The position numbers and the translations under genes were made by a program. 64,000 nt of DNA from Microbacterium sp. 3J1 (GTDB lineage: Bacteria > Actinomycetota > Actinomycetes > Actinomycetales > Microbacteriaceae), in assembly GCF_001049495.1 (NCBI RefSeq), contig NZ_CDWI01000011.1:186001-250000 (forward strand), given 5' to 3'. Positions 51,439 through 60,207 of this stretch are shown one piece after another. Under the pieces are notes generated by a model that was not told the origin of the DNA, did no database searches, and saw only the letters and a list, made by a program, of their open reading frames with translations. Position 1 is the stretch's first letter. Every line of letters begins with the position of its first letter.

Positions 51439-52082
51439 TGGCGGCGGTCGACACGGCGGTGCTCGCCGACTGGATCAGCCGCTTCCGCGACGCGGTGACC
51501 GAGAAGCGCGAGTGGCTCACCGAGCTGGACTCGGCGATCGGCGATGCCGACCACGGTGCCAACATGGCACGGGGTATGGATGCGGTCATGGCGAAACTCG
51601 AAGCCGGTGCACCCGCGACCGCAGATGAGCTGCTGAAGACGGTCGGCATGACGCTCGTGAGCTCCGTCGGCGGTGCGAGCGGTCCGCTGTACGGCACGCT
51701 CTTCCTGCGCATGGGCATGACCGCCGGTGCTGTCACGGAGCTCGATCCCGCGCAGCTCGGAGCCGCACTGCGGGCGGGTCTCGACGGCATCGTCGCGCGG
51801 GGCAAGGCCGAAGCGGGCGACAAGACGATGTTCGACGCCATGGCGCCCGCGGTGGATGCCTTCGATGCCAGCATCGCCGAGGGCGCGGACCTCGCCGTTG
51901 CGACGGCCGAGGCGGCGCGAGCGGGCGAGGAAGGACGCGATGGGACCGAGCCGCTCGTGGCGCGCAAGGGCCGCGCGAGCTACCTCGGCGAACGCAGCGC
52001 CGGCCACCTCGATCCGGGTGCCGCGTCGACCGCACTGCTGTTCGACGCGCTCGCCGCTGCGGTGGCGGACCGGACCCGATGA
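51438..52082 (+). CDS. dhaL: Dihydroxyacetone kinase ADP-binding subunit DhaL
   Basis: 214 residues. The Mg-binding Asp cluster SAIGDADHGANM is intact, then SSVGGASGPLYGTLFLRMG and DKTMFDAMAPAVDA. DhaL keeps ADP as a cofactor, which DhaM re-phosphorylates. ATG 51438 is chosen for its overlap with the dhaK stop. It overlaps dhaM by 4 bases. Confidence 0.96.
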
Positions 52083-54583
52083 TCGGCATCGTCGCCGTCT
52101 CCCACAGCGCTCGGCTCGGGGAGGCGGCACTCGAGCTCGCCCAGCAGATGGTGCGCGAGGGCGGCGCTCCGGTGCGGGTCGCGGCCGGTGCGGGCACGGA
52201 TGCCGACGGCACCCCGATCCTCGGCACCGACGCGGTGGCGGTCGCTGCCGCCATCGACGAGCTCGCGACGGACTGCGAGGGTGTCCTCGTGCTCATGGAC
52301 CTCGGATCCGCGGTGCTGAGCGCCGAACTGGCCCTGGAGCTGCGGGCGAGCGACGCACCCGTGCGGCTCGCGCCGGCGCCCTTCGTGGAGGGGCTGCTCG
52401 CAGCGGTCGTGTCCGCGGCGGCCGGCGGGGATCTCGACGACGTCGCCCGGGAGGCCACGGCGGCGCTCGATGCGAAGTCGGGTCAGCTCGGCGACGCGGT
52501 CGGCGAGGCTGCTGCCCCCACGGACGCGCACCTTTCCGAGAGGGCGGACGAGGTCGTGCACGTGGTCGCGGTGCGGAACCCGCTCGGCATCCACGCACGG
52601 CCGGCCGCTCTCATCGCCGAGGCGTCCGTCGGAGCAGAGGTGCGGCTCCGACGCCTGCCGGACGGGCCGGATGCCTCGGCGGCGAGCCTGTCCCGGCTGC
52701 TGGCCCTCGGTGCGCGGCAGGGCGACGAGATCGAGCTGTCGGCGGGCGGGGAGGATGCCGAGGGCGTCGTCGAGCGTCTCGTCGCGCTGTTCCACGACGG
52801 GTTCGGGGAGGGGACGACGACTGTCCGTCCCACGGCCGATGCTGCGGAGAGCTCGACGAGCGAGACGACAGAGGCCGGTGTGCGCGTGTCATCCGGCACA
52901 GTGTCCTCCGGCAGCGTGTCCTCTGGCACGGTGTCATCTGGCGCGGTGCTGCGCGGAAGGGGCGTGAGCGGGGGCACAGTCGTGGCGCCGGCGGTGATCC
53001 TCGCGGCGGGTCTCGGTGAGCCCGATCGAGGCGTCGTCGTCGCTCCCGCGGACCGCGAGGCGGAGGTGGCGGTGCTCGAACGGGCATCCGCAGCCGTGGC
53101 CGATCAGCTGCGCGCGCGCAGCGCGACGGCGACCGGCGCAGCCCGCGCGATCCTCGACGCCTCGCAGATGCTCGCAGCAGATCCCGAGCTCCTCGCCGAC
53201 GCGTCGGCAGCGGTGCGCGCCGAGGGGTGCACCGCCGCACGCGCCGTCTGGGAGTCGGCCGCCACCCACGAGAAGGCGCTGAGGGTCCTCGGGGGCCGGA
53301 TGGCCGAGCGTGCCGCCGACATCCGCGACGTGCGCGATCGGCTGGTCGCCGAGATCCTCGGGGTGGACCTGCCCGGCGTCCCGGAGCGCGATGAGCCCTT
53401 CGTGCTCGTCGCGACCGACCTCGCGCCGGCCGACACGGCCGCGCTCGGCAGCGGCAACTGCGTCGCGCTGGTGACGGAGCAGGGCGGGCCCACCTCGCAC
53501 ACCGCGATCATCGCCCGGTCGCTCGGCATCCCCGCCGTGGTCGGCGTGCGGGGCGCCACGGGGATCGAACCCGGCGCGGCAGTGCTCGTCGACGGGGATC
53601 GCGGCACGGTCGAGATCGACCCGGACGACACACGGGTCCAGACGGCGCGGACGGCGTCGGTCGTCGTTCCCTTCGACGGATCGGGAGTGCTCGCCGACGG
53701 TCGCCGCATCCCCCTGCTCGCCAACGTCGGGGGAGCGGCGGACGCGGCCACCGCGGCAGCATCCGGAGCCGAGGGCATCGGCCTCTTCCGCACCGAGTTC
53801 TGCTTCCTCGACCGCACCGATGCGCCGTCGATCGAGGAGCAGGTGGAGGCGTATCGCGGGGTCTTCGCCGCGTTCCCCGGCCGAAAGGTCGTCGTCCGCA
53901 CCCTGGATGCCGGCAGCGACAAGCCGCTGCCCTTCGCGAACGTGGATGCCGAGGAGAACCCCGCCCTGGGAGTCCGCGGGCTGCGGATCGCACGCCGGGC
54001 CCCCGCGCTGCTCGACGACCAGTTGCGGGCTCTGGCGCTCGCGGCGGACGCCGAGTCCGCTCTCGTCGAGGTGATGGCCCCGATGGTGGCGACGGTAGAG
54101 GAGGCACGGTACTTCGCGGCTCGCGCCCGTGCCGCCGGGTGGGAGCGGGTGGGTGTCATGATCGAGACGCCGTCGGCTGCGATGCTCGCATCGGAGGTGC
54201 TCGAGGGCGTCGAATTCATCAGCCTCGGCACCAACGACCTCGCGCAGTACACGCTGGCCGCCGATCGGCTGCTGGGCGAGCTCGGCGACCTCAACGATCC
54301 GTGGCAGCCCGCGGTGCTGCGCCTTATCGGCGTCGCGGGAGCGGCGGGGCGCAGGTGGGATCTGCCGGTCGGCGTGTGCGGCGAGGCCGGGGCCGACCCG
54401 ACGCTGGCCGCGGTTCTCGTGGGCCTCGGAGCGACCTCGCTCTCCATGGCGCCCGCTGCTCTCGGGCGGGTCGCCGCCGCGCTCCGGGATGTCACGGACG
54501 CGCAGTGCCGAGCCGCAGCGGATGCCGTCCTCACGGCGGCCACGGCCGACGACGCGCGCGCAGCGGCGGCCGAGGCGCTCTAG
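52079..54583 (+). CDS. dhaM: Dihydroxyacetone kinase phosphotransfer subunit DhaM fused to HPr and full enzyme I
   Basis: 834 residues. Residues 1-135 are the EIIA-Dha domain (active His H9 in VSHSARLGE); 158-245 HPr (NPLGIHARPA, H172); 250-290 a Ser/Gly/Val repeat linker; 290-834 enzyme I with phospho-His H474 in GGPTSHTAIIARS, and the complete PEP-binding barrel (GLFRTEFCFLDR, MIETPSAAML, SLGTNDLAQYTLAADR, VGVCGEAGADP). E. coli DhaM has a truncated enzyme I; this one seems able to take phosphate from PEP itself and pass it through HPr and EIIA to DhaL-ADP. The DhaK-DhaL-DhaM set therefore forms a self-contained PEP-dependent kinase. Confidence 0.94.
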   Translation: MIGIVAVSHSARLGEAALELAQQMVREGGAPVRVAAGAGTDADGTPILGTDAVAVAAAIDELATDCEGVLVLMDLGSAVLSAELALELRASDAPVRLAPAPFVEGLLAAVVSAAAGGDLDDVAREATAALDAKSGQLGDAVGEAAAPTDAHLSERADEVVHVVAVRNPLGIHARPAALIAEASVGAEVRLRRLPDGPDASAASLSRLLALGARQGDEIELSAGGEDAEGVVERLVALFHDGFGEGTTTVRPTADAAESSTSETTEAGVRVSSGTVSSGSVSSGTVSSGAVLRGRGVSGGTVVAPAVILAAGLGEPDRGVVVAPADREAEVAVLERASAAVADQLRARSATATGAARAILDASQMLAADPELLADASAAVRAEGCTAARAVWESAATHEKALRVLGGRMAERAADIRDVRDRLVAEILGVDLPGVPERDEPFVLVATDLAPADTAALGSGNCVALVTEQGGPTSHTAIIARSLGIPAVVGVRGATGIEPGAAVLVDGDRGTVEIDPDDTRVQTARTASVVVPFDGSGVLADGRRIPLLANVGGAADAATAAASGAEGIGLFRTEFCFLDRTDAPSIEEQVEAYRGVFAAFPGRKVVVRTLDAGSDKPLPFANVDAEENPALGVRGLRIARRAPALLDDQLRALALAADAESALVEVMAPMVATVEEARYFAARARAAGWERVGVMIETPSAAMLASEVLEGVEFISLGTNDLAQYTLAADRLLGELGDLNDPWQPAVLRLIGVAGAAGRRWDLPVGVCGEAGADPTLAAVLVGLGATSLSMAPAALGRVAAALRDVTDAQCRAAADAVLTAATADDARAAAAEAL

Positions 54584-54638
54584 GCTCCTGACCAGGGGCA
54601 TCTCTCGTCGCGGTGCCATGCACAGCCGGAGGTTCACC

Positions 54639-55928
54639 ATGCGTATCGTCACCACCGCTCGGATGCGGGTCGCCCTCGGCGGCGTCGCCCTCGGGGCGCT
54701 CGTCGCGCTGACCGCCTGCGTGCCGTTCCCGGAGGTCGCTCCGAGCGCGTCGCCGACGCTCGAGCCATCGTCTTCGCCCGAGCCGTACGCCGGACCGGTC
54801 GTGTTCGTCGGCGACGAGCTCGAGCACCTCCTGCTCACACCGGATGAGATCGTCGGAATCGTCCCCGAGGCCACCGAGGTCGGCGAGGTGTCTCCGGTGC
54901 TCGAGCAGATCTCGGACGGCGGAGGACTGCCCGCCGACCCCGCGATCTGCGACGCGCTCTACGCCGAGCAATCCCTCGGCGCGGTCGGGGCGCGAACCGT
55001 CGAGTGGCAGGTGCCCACCGATCCGGACTACGGGTTCGGACGCCTGCTCGTGCTGCAGTTCGCCGACGAGGCGCATGCAGGGGCCCGCATGGACCAGCTC
55101 GCGCGGGCCGCCGCGGACTGCGCGGACTTCACCAAGGAGGCGCCCGCGTCCTTCGATGCGGTGATCCCCGAGGACGTCGACGGCGTCCGCGCCGTGGCGG
55201 GCACTCTCATCGACGCCGGAGGAGAGTACGACTGGCGGGCTTTCCAGGCGTTCGCCTCCACGGGCAACGTGATCGTGCAGCTCTGGCAGCCGTTCACGGG
55301 CGATCGGACCTTCGACGCCGAGGCCGCCGCCCTTCTCCTGCAGACGCGTACTGCCGAAGCGCGGGACACGCTGATCGACGAGCTCACCGAGAATCCGCCG
55401 GTCGCAGAGGAGGATCCTTCCGGAGATCCCGGTGACGTCTGGAACGAGTGGCAGATCGGCGTCGGCGGGGTCGGACCACTGCGACTCGGCGATGAGGTGG
55501 ATGCCGCGGTGGCCGCGGCCGAGGGCGCGCAGGTCGTGGAGCCGGAGTACGACGGAGGGCCGTACACGCTCGTCGCCGCGGAGGGCTCGGGGTCGATCCT
55601 CGTGCAGCCGGTGGAGGGCGGGACGGCCGTGTCGTCGATCACCGTCGGGAATGCACGCAGCCTCGACGAGACGGCTCAGGACGGCGCCGTGCTTCCCGAA
55701 CGCGCAGGCATCCGGGTGGGTGCCCCGATCTCGGAGGCGATCGCCGCCTACCCCGGAGGGACGATCGTCGACGTCTCCTCCTCGAGTGACGACTTCTATG
55801 CGGTGACGACGCGCGACGGGCAGGTGTTCCGCTTCCAGGCGGATCGGGACGTCCTCGAAGACGGCGCGACGATCGTCGGCATCACTGTCGAGGACGCGAC
55901 TGCGGTCAAGCCCGCCGTCTTCGGGTGA
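54639..55928 (+). CDS. Predicted lipoprotein of unknown function
   Basis: 429 residues from the ATG at 54639 (GGAGG 7 bases upstream). A basic N-terminus and hydrophobic stretch lead to the lipobox LTAC at about residue 26-29, followed by a Pro/Ser linker. The mature part has two regions: about 55-250 (ICDALYAEQ, FADEAHAGARMDQLARAAADC) resembles sensor-like periplasmic domains, and 265-425 (IGVGGVGPLRLGDEVDAAVAAA, RAGIRVGAPISEAIAAYPGG) shows repeated threshold-type elements. Function unknown; exported and membrane-anchored. Confidence 0.78.
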   Translation: MRIVTTARMRVALGGVALGALVALTACVPFPEVAPSASPTLEPSSSPEPYAGPVVFVGDELEHLLLTPDEIVGIVPEATEVGEVSPVLEQISDGGGLPADPAICDALYAEQSLGAVGARTVEWQVPTDPDYGFGRLLVLQFADEAHAGARMDQLARAAADCADFTKEAPASFDAVIPEDVDGVRAVAGTLIDAGGEYDWRAFQAFASTGNVIVQLWQPFTGDRTFDAEAAALLLQTRTAEARDTLIDELTENPPVAEEDPSGDPGDVWNEWQIGVGGVGPLRLGDEVDAAVAAAEGAQVVEPEYDGGPYTLVAAEGSGSILVQPVEGGTAVSSITVGNARSLDETAQDGAVLPERAGIRVGAPISEAIAAYPGGTIVDVSSSSDDFYAVTTRDGQVFRFQADRDVLEDGATIVGITVEDATAVKPAVFG

Positions 55929-55933
55929 GACGC

Positions 55934-55973
55934 GGAGGGTCGCCGGCGGACGCCGTAGGCCCTCAGACCCTCC
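55934..55973. terminator. Terminator-like hairpin between lipoprotein and bkd E2 genes
   Basis: 8-bp arms GGAGGGTC and GACCCTCC with a 24-base loop that contains its own GC pairs. Convergent genes; the right arm overlaps the E2 stop codon. Confidence 0.45.
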
Positions 55974-57339
55974 CGAACGCGCGAAGCGGATGCTCGATCA
56001 GATCCACCACTCGTCGCAGGAAGCGCGCGGCGTACCCGCCGTCGCACACCCGGTGATCGAACACCAGCGACAGCTGCAAGATGCGCCGGGCCACGATCTG
56101 CCCGTCGACCACCCAGGGCCGCTCGAGGATGCGGCCGATCCCGAGGATCGCGACGTCGGGGTGGTTGATGATCGCCGCAGACCCGTCGACGCCCAGGGAG
56201 CCGTAGTTGTTCAGGGTGAACGTCGACCCGCGCAGGCGCTCCGGGGGGAGTCCGCCGGCACGGGCATCCGTCGCGAGCTCGCGGAGCGCGCTGTCGAGCT
56301 GCTCGACAGTGAGGACATGGGCGCGCGGGATGACGGGCACCAGGAGACCGCGGTCGGTGTCGGCGGCCACACCGAGGTTCACGCCGTCGAACGAGATCAG
56401 CTCGGAGGCGTCGTCGCTCAGGCGTGATGCCAGCACCGGATGCTCCTCGAGGGCGATCAGGACGAAGCGGGCGAGCAGAGCGGTGATCGACGGCGCCGCC
56501 CCTCCGTCGGGGGCCATCTGCGCGCGCAGCGTCCAGAGCTCGGTGGCGTCGACGTCGACCCACACCGTGGCCTCGGGGATCTCGGAGCGGCTGCGCGTCA
56601 GCGTCGCGCCGACGGCCTTCCGCAGCGGAGAGAGACGCTCGCGCCGGACCACGGGGAGACCCTCGACATCTGCATCGGTGGTCTCTCGATGATGCGCAGC
56701 GGCTCCCGCCACCGCGCTGTCCACGGCGGCCGCGAGGACGTCGGCCCGGGTGACCGCGCCGTCATGCCCGGTGGGCGTGATCGCGTGCACGTCGAGCCCG
56801 AGGTCGCGGGCGAGCCGGCGGACGAGAGGAGATCGTACGGCGACGGGGCGCCGCGTGTCGGCATCCGCTGTGGCGGGGGTGTCGTCGATGGTCCGTGCCG
56901 CCGGAGCAGCCGGAGCCGCCGGAGCCGCCAGAGCCGGAGCCGCCGGACCGGTCACGGGCCGTCGGCGCCGACCGGAACCGGTGCGTTCGGTGGTGCCGTA
57001 GCCGATGAGGACGTTGCCGGACCCCGCGCGCTCCTCTTCGCGGTACGCCTCGTGGGCGGCCGCCGAGGCGGTGGGCTCGGCGGTCGTCGCCCGGTCGCTC
57101 ACCTCCAGCACCGGGGCGCCCACGTCGATGCTGTCTCCAGGCCGGCCGTGCAGCGCGGTGACGACGCCCGCGAAGGGCGACGGGAGCTCGACGACGCTCT
57201 TGGCGGTCTCCACCTCGGCGATCGCCTGGTCCGTGGCGATCGTGTCGCCGACGGCGACGAGCCACTGCACGAGACCCGCCTCGGTCAGCCCCTCGCCGAG
57301 GTCGGGCAAGCGGAACGTGCGGGCGGTGCGCGACGTCAC
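55963..57339 (-). CDS. Branched-chain 2-oxoacid dehydrogenase E2 (dihydrolipoyl acyltransferase)
   Basis: 458 residues. Lipoyl domain 1-85 with the modified Lys in VETAKSVVELPSP, an Ala/Pro linker, peripheral-subunit-binding domain at about 170-205 (RSPLVRRLARDLGLDVHAI), and catalytic domain with FDHRVCDGGYA near the end. It transfers the acyl group from E1 to CoA. GTG start at 57339 overlaps the E1-beta stop (GTGA). E3 is not in this operon and is presumably shared. Confidence 0.93.
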   Translation of the reverse strand: MTSRTARTFRLPDLGEGLTEAGLVQWLVAVGDTIATDQAIAEVETAKSVVELPSPFAGVVTALHGRPGDSIDVGAPVLEVSDRATTAEPTASAAAHEAYREEERAGSGNVLIGYGTTERTGSGRRRRPVTGPAAPALAAPAAPAAPAARTIDDTPATADADTRRPVAVRSPLVRRLARDLGLDVHAITPTGHDGAVTRADVLAAAVDSAVAGAAAHHRETTDADVEGLPVVRRERLSPLRKAVGATLTRSRSEIPEATVWVDVDATELWTLRAQMAPDGGAAPSITALLARFVLIALEEHPVLASRLSDDASELISFDGVNLGVAADTDRGLLVPVIPRAHVLTVEQLDSALRELATDARAGGLPPERLRGSTFTLNNYGSLGVDGSAAIINHPDVAILGIGRILERPWVVDGQIVARRILQLSLVFDHRVCDGGYAARFLRRVVDLIEHPLRAFGRV

Positions 57340-58364
57340 GACTCATCCTCCCAGTGCAGCGAGTCGATCGCATCGAGCACGCGATCGACATCGGGCAGAT
57401 ACCAGTGCTCGAGCTTCGGAGGAGCGAACGGGGTGTCGAAGCCGGTGACCCGCCGCACCGGCGCCTCGAGGTACTCGAAGCAGCGCTCGAACACGCGGGC
57501 CTGGATCTCGGAGGCCACGCTGGAGTAGCCCGGCGCCTCGGCGATCACGACGGCACGACCCGTCGCGCGCACGGCGGCGGTCACGGTCGCGTCGTCGAAC
57601 GGCGACAGCGAGCGGATGTCGATGACCTGCACGCTGCGTCCCTCGGCGGATGCGACCTCCGCCGCCTCCAGTGCGAGCGGGACGGATGCCGCGTACGCGA
57701 GGAGCGTGACGTCGGTGCCCTCCCTGGCGACGCGCGCCGTGCCGATCTCCGCGACGATCGAGGTGTCGACCTCGCCCTTGGTCCAGTAGAGCTTCTTGGG
57801 TTCGAGGAAGATCACGGGGTCGGGAGAGGCGATCGCCGCCCGCAGCATCGAGTAGGCGTCCTGCGGTGTCGACGGGCTGATGACGGTGAGTCCCGGCGTG
57901 TGCGCGTAGTACGCCTCCGAGGAGTCGCAGTGATGCTCGACGCCGCCGATGCCGCCACCGAACGGGATGCGGATCACGAGCGGCATCCGCACGACTCCGC
58001 GAGTCCGGTTGCCCATCTTCGCGACGTGGCTGACGATCTGCTCGAACGCCGGCAGCGCGAACGCGTCGAACTGCAGCTCGACCACAGGGCGCATGCCGTT
58101 CATGGCCATGCCGACGGCCGTGCCGACGATGCCGGATTCTGCCAGAGGAGTGTCGAAGCAGCGATCCTCGCCGAACCGGGCGGTGAGGCCGTCGGTGATC
58201 CGGAAGACCCCGCCGAGCGCTCCCACGTCCTCCCCGAACACCACGACCGCCGTGTCGGCCTCGATCGCGTCGGCGAGGGCGAGGTTCAGGGCGGCGGCCA
58301 TGCTGAGGGTCGCGACGGGCGCCACCTCTCCCGCGACGCGGATGTCGTCGTGCGCGATCGTCAT
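57336..58364 (-). CDS. Branched-chain 2-oxoacid dehydrogenase E1 beta subunit
   Basis: 342 residues. MAAALNLALADAIEADTAVVVFGEDVG, FDTPLAESGIVGTAVGMAMNG, the segment GGGIGGVEHHCDSSEAYY and IFLEPKKLYW are typical of BkdA2/E1-beta. Together with the alpha subunit it decarboxylates the keto acids of Val, Leu and Ile. It overlaps the neighbouring genes by 4 bases on each side. Confidence 0.94.
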   Translation of the reverse strand: MTIAHDDIRVAGEVAPVATLSMAAALNLALADAIEADTAVVVFGEDVGALGGVFRITDGLTARFGEDRCFDTPLAESGIVGTAVGMAMNGMRPVVELQFDAFALPAFEQIVSHVAKMGNRTRGVVRMPLVIRIPFGGGIGGVEHHCDSSEAYYAHTPGLTVISPSTPQDAYSMLRAAIASPDPVIFLEPKKLYWTKGEVDTSIVAEIGTARVAREGTDVTLLAYAASVPLALEAAEVASAEGRSVQVIDIRSLSPFDDATVTAAVRATGRAVVIAEAPGYSSVASEIQARVFERCFEYLEAPVRRVTGFDTPFAPPKLEHWYLPDVDRVLDAIDSLHWEDES

Positions 58365-59482
58365 CGTGAACCTCCGTGGATCTGCTGCTGGGCCGGGTCC
58401 TCCGTACGGGTCCGGTCGATCTCTCCCCGCAGCAGCCGCCACTGCTCGTCGAGCTGCGGCGAGCGGGTCGCGGTGACGAATCGGAACAGGTCCTCGGGGT
58501 CGACCTCGGCGTCGACGGCGAGCGCCTCCCGCATCGCGGAGGCGATCTCCTCCGCGCCCGCCGCGAACTCCTCCTCGCGCGCGTCGGTCAACGCCCCGGT
58601 CGCCGTCAGATGCGTGCGAAGCCGGGCGAGCGGGTCGCGGGCGGCCCACTCCTCGACCTCCGACCGCTCGCGGTACCGGGTGTCGTCGTCGGCGTTCGTG
58701 TGGGCCTGCATCCGATACGTGTGCGCCTCGATCAGGCTCGGGCCGCCTCCCGATCGGGCGAGGGCGACGGCCTCACCCAGCACGGCGAGGACCGCGGCCA
58801 CGTCGTTGCCGTCGACGCGTCGGCCCGGCATCCCGTAGCCGATCGCCTTGTGCGCGAGAGACGGCGCTGCGGTCTGGCGGCTGAGGGGGACGGAGATCGC
58901 GAACCCGTTGTTCTGCACGAAGAACACGACGGGCACGCGGAAGACCGCGGCGAAGTTCAGCGCCTCGTGGAAGTCGCCCTCACTGGTGGCGCCGTCGCCG
59001 CACAGCGCCATGACGACGGTGTCCTCGCCGCGCTGCTTCGCGGCATACGCGAAGCCGACCGCGTGCAGCAGCTGGGTCGCGAGCGGCGTGGCCTGCGGAG
59101 CGACGCGGTGCCTGCGCACGTCGTACCCCGAGTGCCAGCCGCCCTGGAGCAGCACCATCGCCTCCGCCGGCGCCACGCCGCGGGCGATCACGGCCACGGA
59201 GTCCCGGTAGGTGGGGAAGAGCCAGTCATCGGGGGAGAGCGCGAGCGCGGCCCCGATCTGGCAGGCCTCCTGACCATGCGAGGACGGGTAGACGGCGAGT
59301 CTGCCCTGCCGCACGAGGGCGCTCGCCTGGTCGTTGATGCGCCGCGCGTCGACGAGGCCGCGGTAGGCCGCCAGCAGTGCCTCTACGCTCGGCAGCGCAT
59401 ACTGCTCGTCCTCGACGACCGTGCCGTGCGCATCGATGAGCTGGGTCACCGTGCTCCGGGGGAGCATGTCCTCGTGCTGCAT
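58361..59482 (-). CDS. Branched-chain 2-oxoacid dehydrogenase E1 alpha subunit
   Basis: 373 residues from the ATG at 59482 (GAGGAGG 8 bases upstream). ThDP motif CGDGATSEGDFHEALN ... VQNNGFAISVP is intact, with RQGRLAVYPSSHGQEACQIG and WLFPTYRD at the active site. First gene of the bkd operon; it is divergent from an Lrp-type regulator, as in known bkd loci. Confidence 0.94.
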   Translation of the reverse strand: MQHEDMLPRSTVTQLIDAHGTVVEDEQYALPSVEALLAAYRGLVDARRINDQASALVRQGRLAVYPSSHGQEACQIGAALALSPDDWLFPTYRDSVAVIARGVAPAEAMVLLQGGWHSGYDVRRHRVAPQATPLATQLLHAVGFAYAAKQRGEDTVVMALCGDGATSEGDFHEALNFAAVFRVPVVFFVQNNGFAISVPLSRQTAAPSLAHKAIGYGMPGRRVDGNDVAAVLAVLGEAVALARSGGGPSLIEAHTYRMQAHTNADDDTRYRERSEVEEWAARDPLARLRTHLTATGALTDAREEEFAAGAEEIASAMREALAVDAEVDPEDLFRFVTATRSPQLDEQWRLLRGEIDRTRTEDPAQQQIHGGSR

Positions 59483-59634
59483 CCGTCCGCCCTCCTCGCC
59501 GAACCTGATGTGCCCCAGCATGTGCCCGTGGCGGCAGGCGTCCAAGGAACTGCGAGAAAACATGGACGAATGCGAGGAAGTTGTGGAAAAACAGAACGAA
59601 CTGTCAGAATTCCCTCACCGGACGAAGGAGTCCC
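59483..59634. promoter_or_regulatory. Divergent bkd / lrp control region
   Basis: 152 bases, noticeably richer in A and T (59541-59612) than the surroundings. It contains ACAG-N6-CTGT at 59591-59604 as the best short dyad. Lrp-type regulators favour such A/T-rich, loosely symmetric sites. No confident -35/-10 pair. Confidence 0.4.
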
Positions 59635-60072
59635 ATGATCACGCTGGATGAGGTCGACCGAGCGGTCCTCGACGAGCTGCGGCGCGATGCGCGCGCCTCG
59701 ATGACGGCGATCGCCGAGGCGGTGCACATCTCGCGGGCCGGAGCCCATGCCCGCATCAGGCGGCTGACGGATGCCGGGGTGATCACCGGGTACACGGTGC
59801 GCACCGACCCCGTGCTGCTCGGACATCACGCGAGCGCGTACGTGACCCTCGCGATCGAGCAGGCGACCTGGCAGGAGGTGTCCGCACGGCTGCGGATGAT
59901 CCCCGAGATCGAGCACATGGCGCTCGTCGGCGGCGACTTCGACGTGATCCTGCTCGTGCGGGCGAGTGATGCGCGCGATCTGCGGCGGATCGTGCTGGAG
60001 GACATCCAGGCGATCCCGTCGATCCGGTCGACGCGCACGACCCTGATCTTCGAGGACTCCACCCTCGTCTGA
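59635..60072 (+). CDS. Lrp/AsnC-family regulator (BkdR type)
   Basis: 145 residues. Winged HTH 1-60 (LDEVDRAVLDELRRDARASM, IAEAVHISRAGAHARIRRL) and a RAM ligand domain (ALVGGDFDVILLVRASDARDL). GAAGGAG precedes the ATG. Divergent from the bkd operon, hence a probable branched-chain amino-acid-responsive activator or repressor of it. Confidence 0.92.
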   Translation: MITLDEVDRAVLDELRRDARASMTAIAEAVHISRAGAHARIRRLTDAGVITGYTVRTDPVLLGHHASAYVTLAIEQATWQEVSARLRMIPEIEHMALVGGDFDVILLVRASDARDLRRIVLEDIQAIPSIRSTRTTLIFEDSTLV

Positions 60073-60207
60073 CGTGGGCCCCGCGCGCATCCCTTCGCAC
60101 TCGGACATCTGCGGCGCACTCCTCGACAAGTGCACGTCGGGACGGCATCCGACAATGAGACGAGCGGCCGTCGCTCGGCCAGTGCCACCGCTCGAAGGAG
60201 AGTCCCG

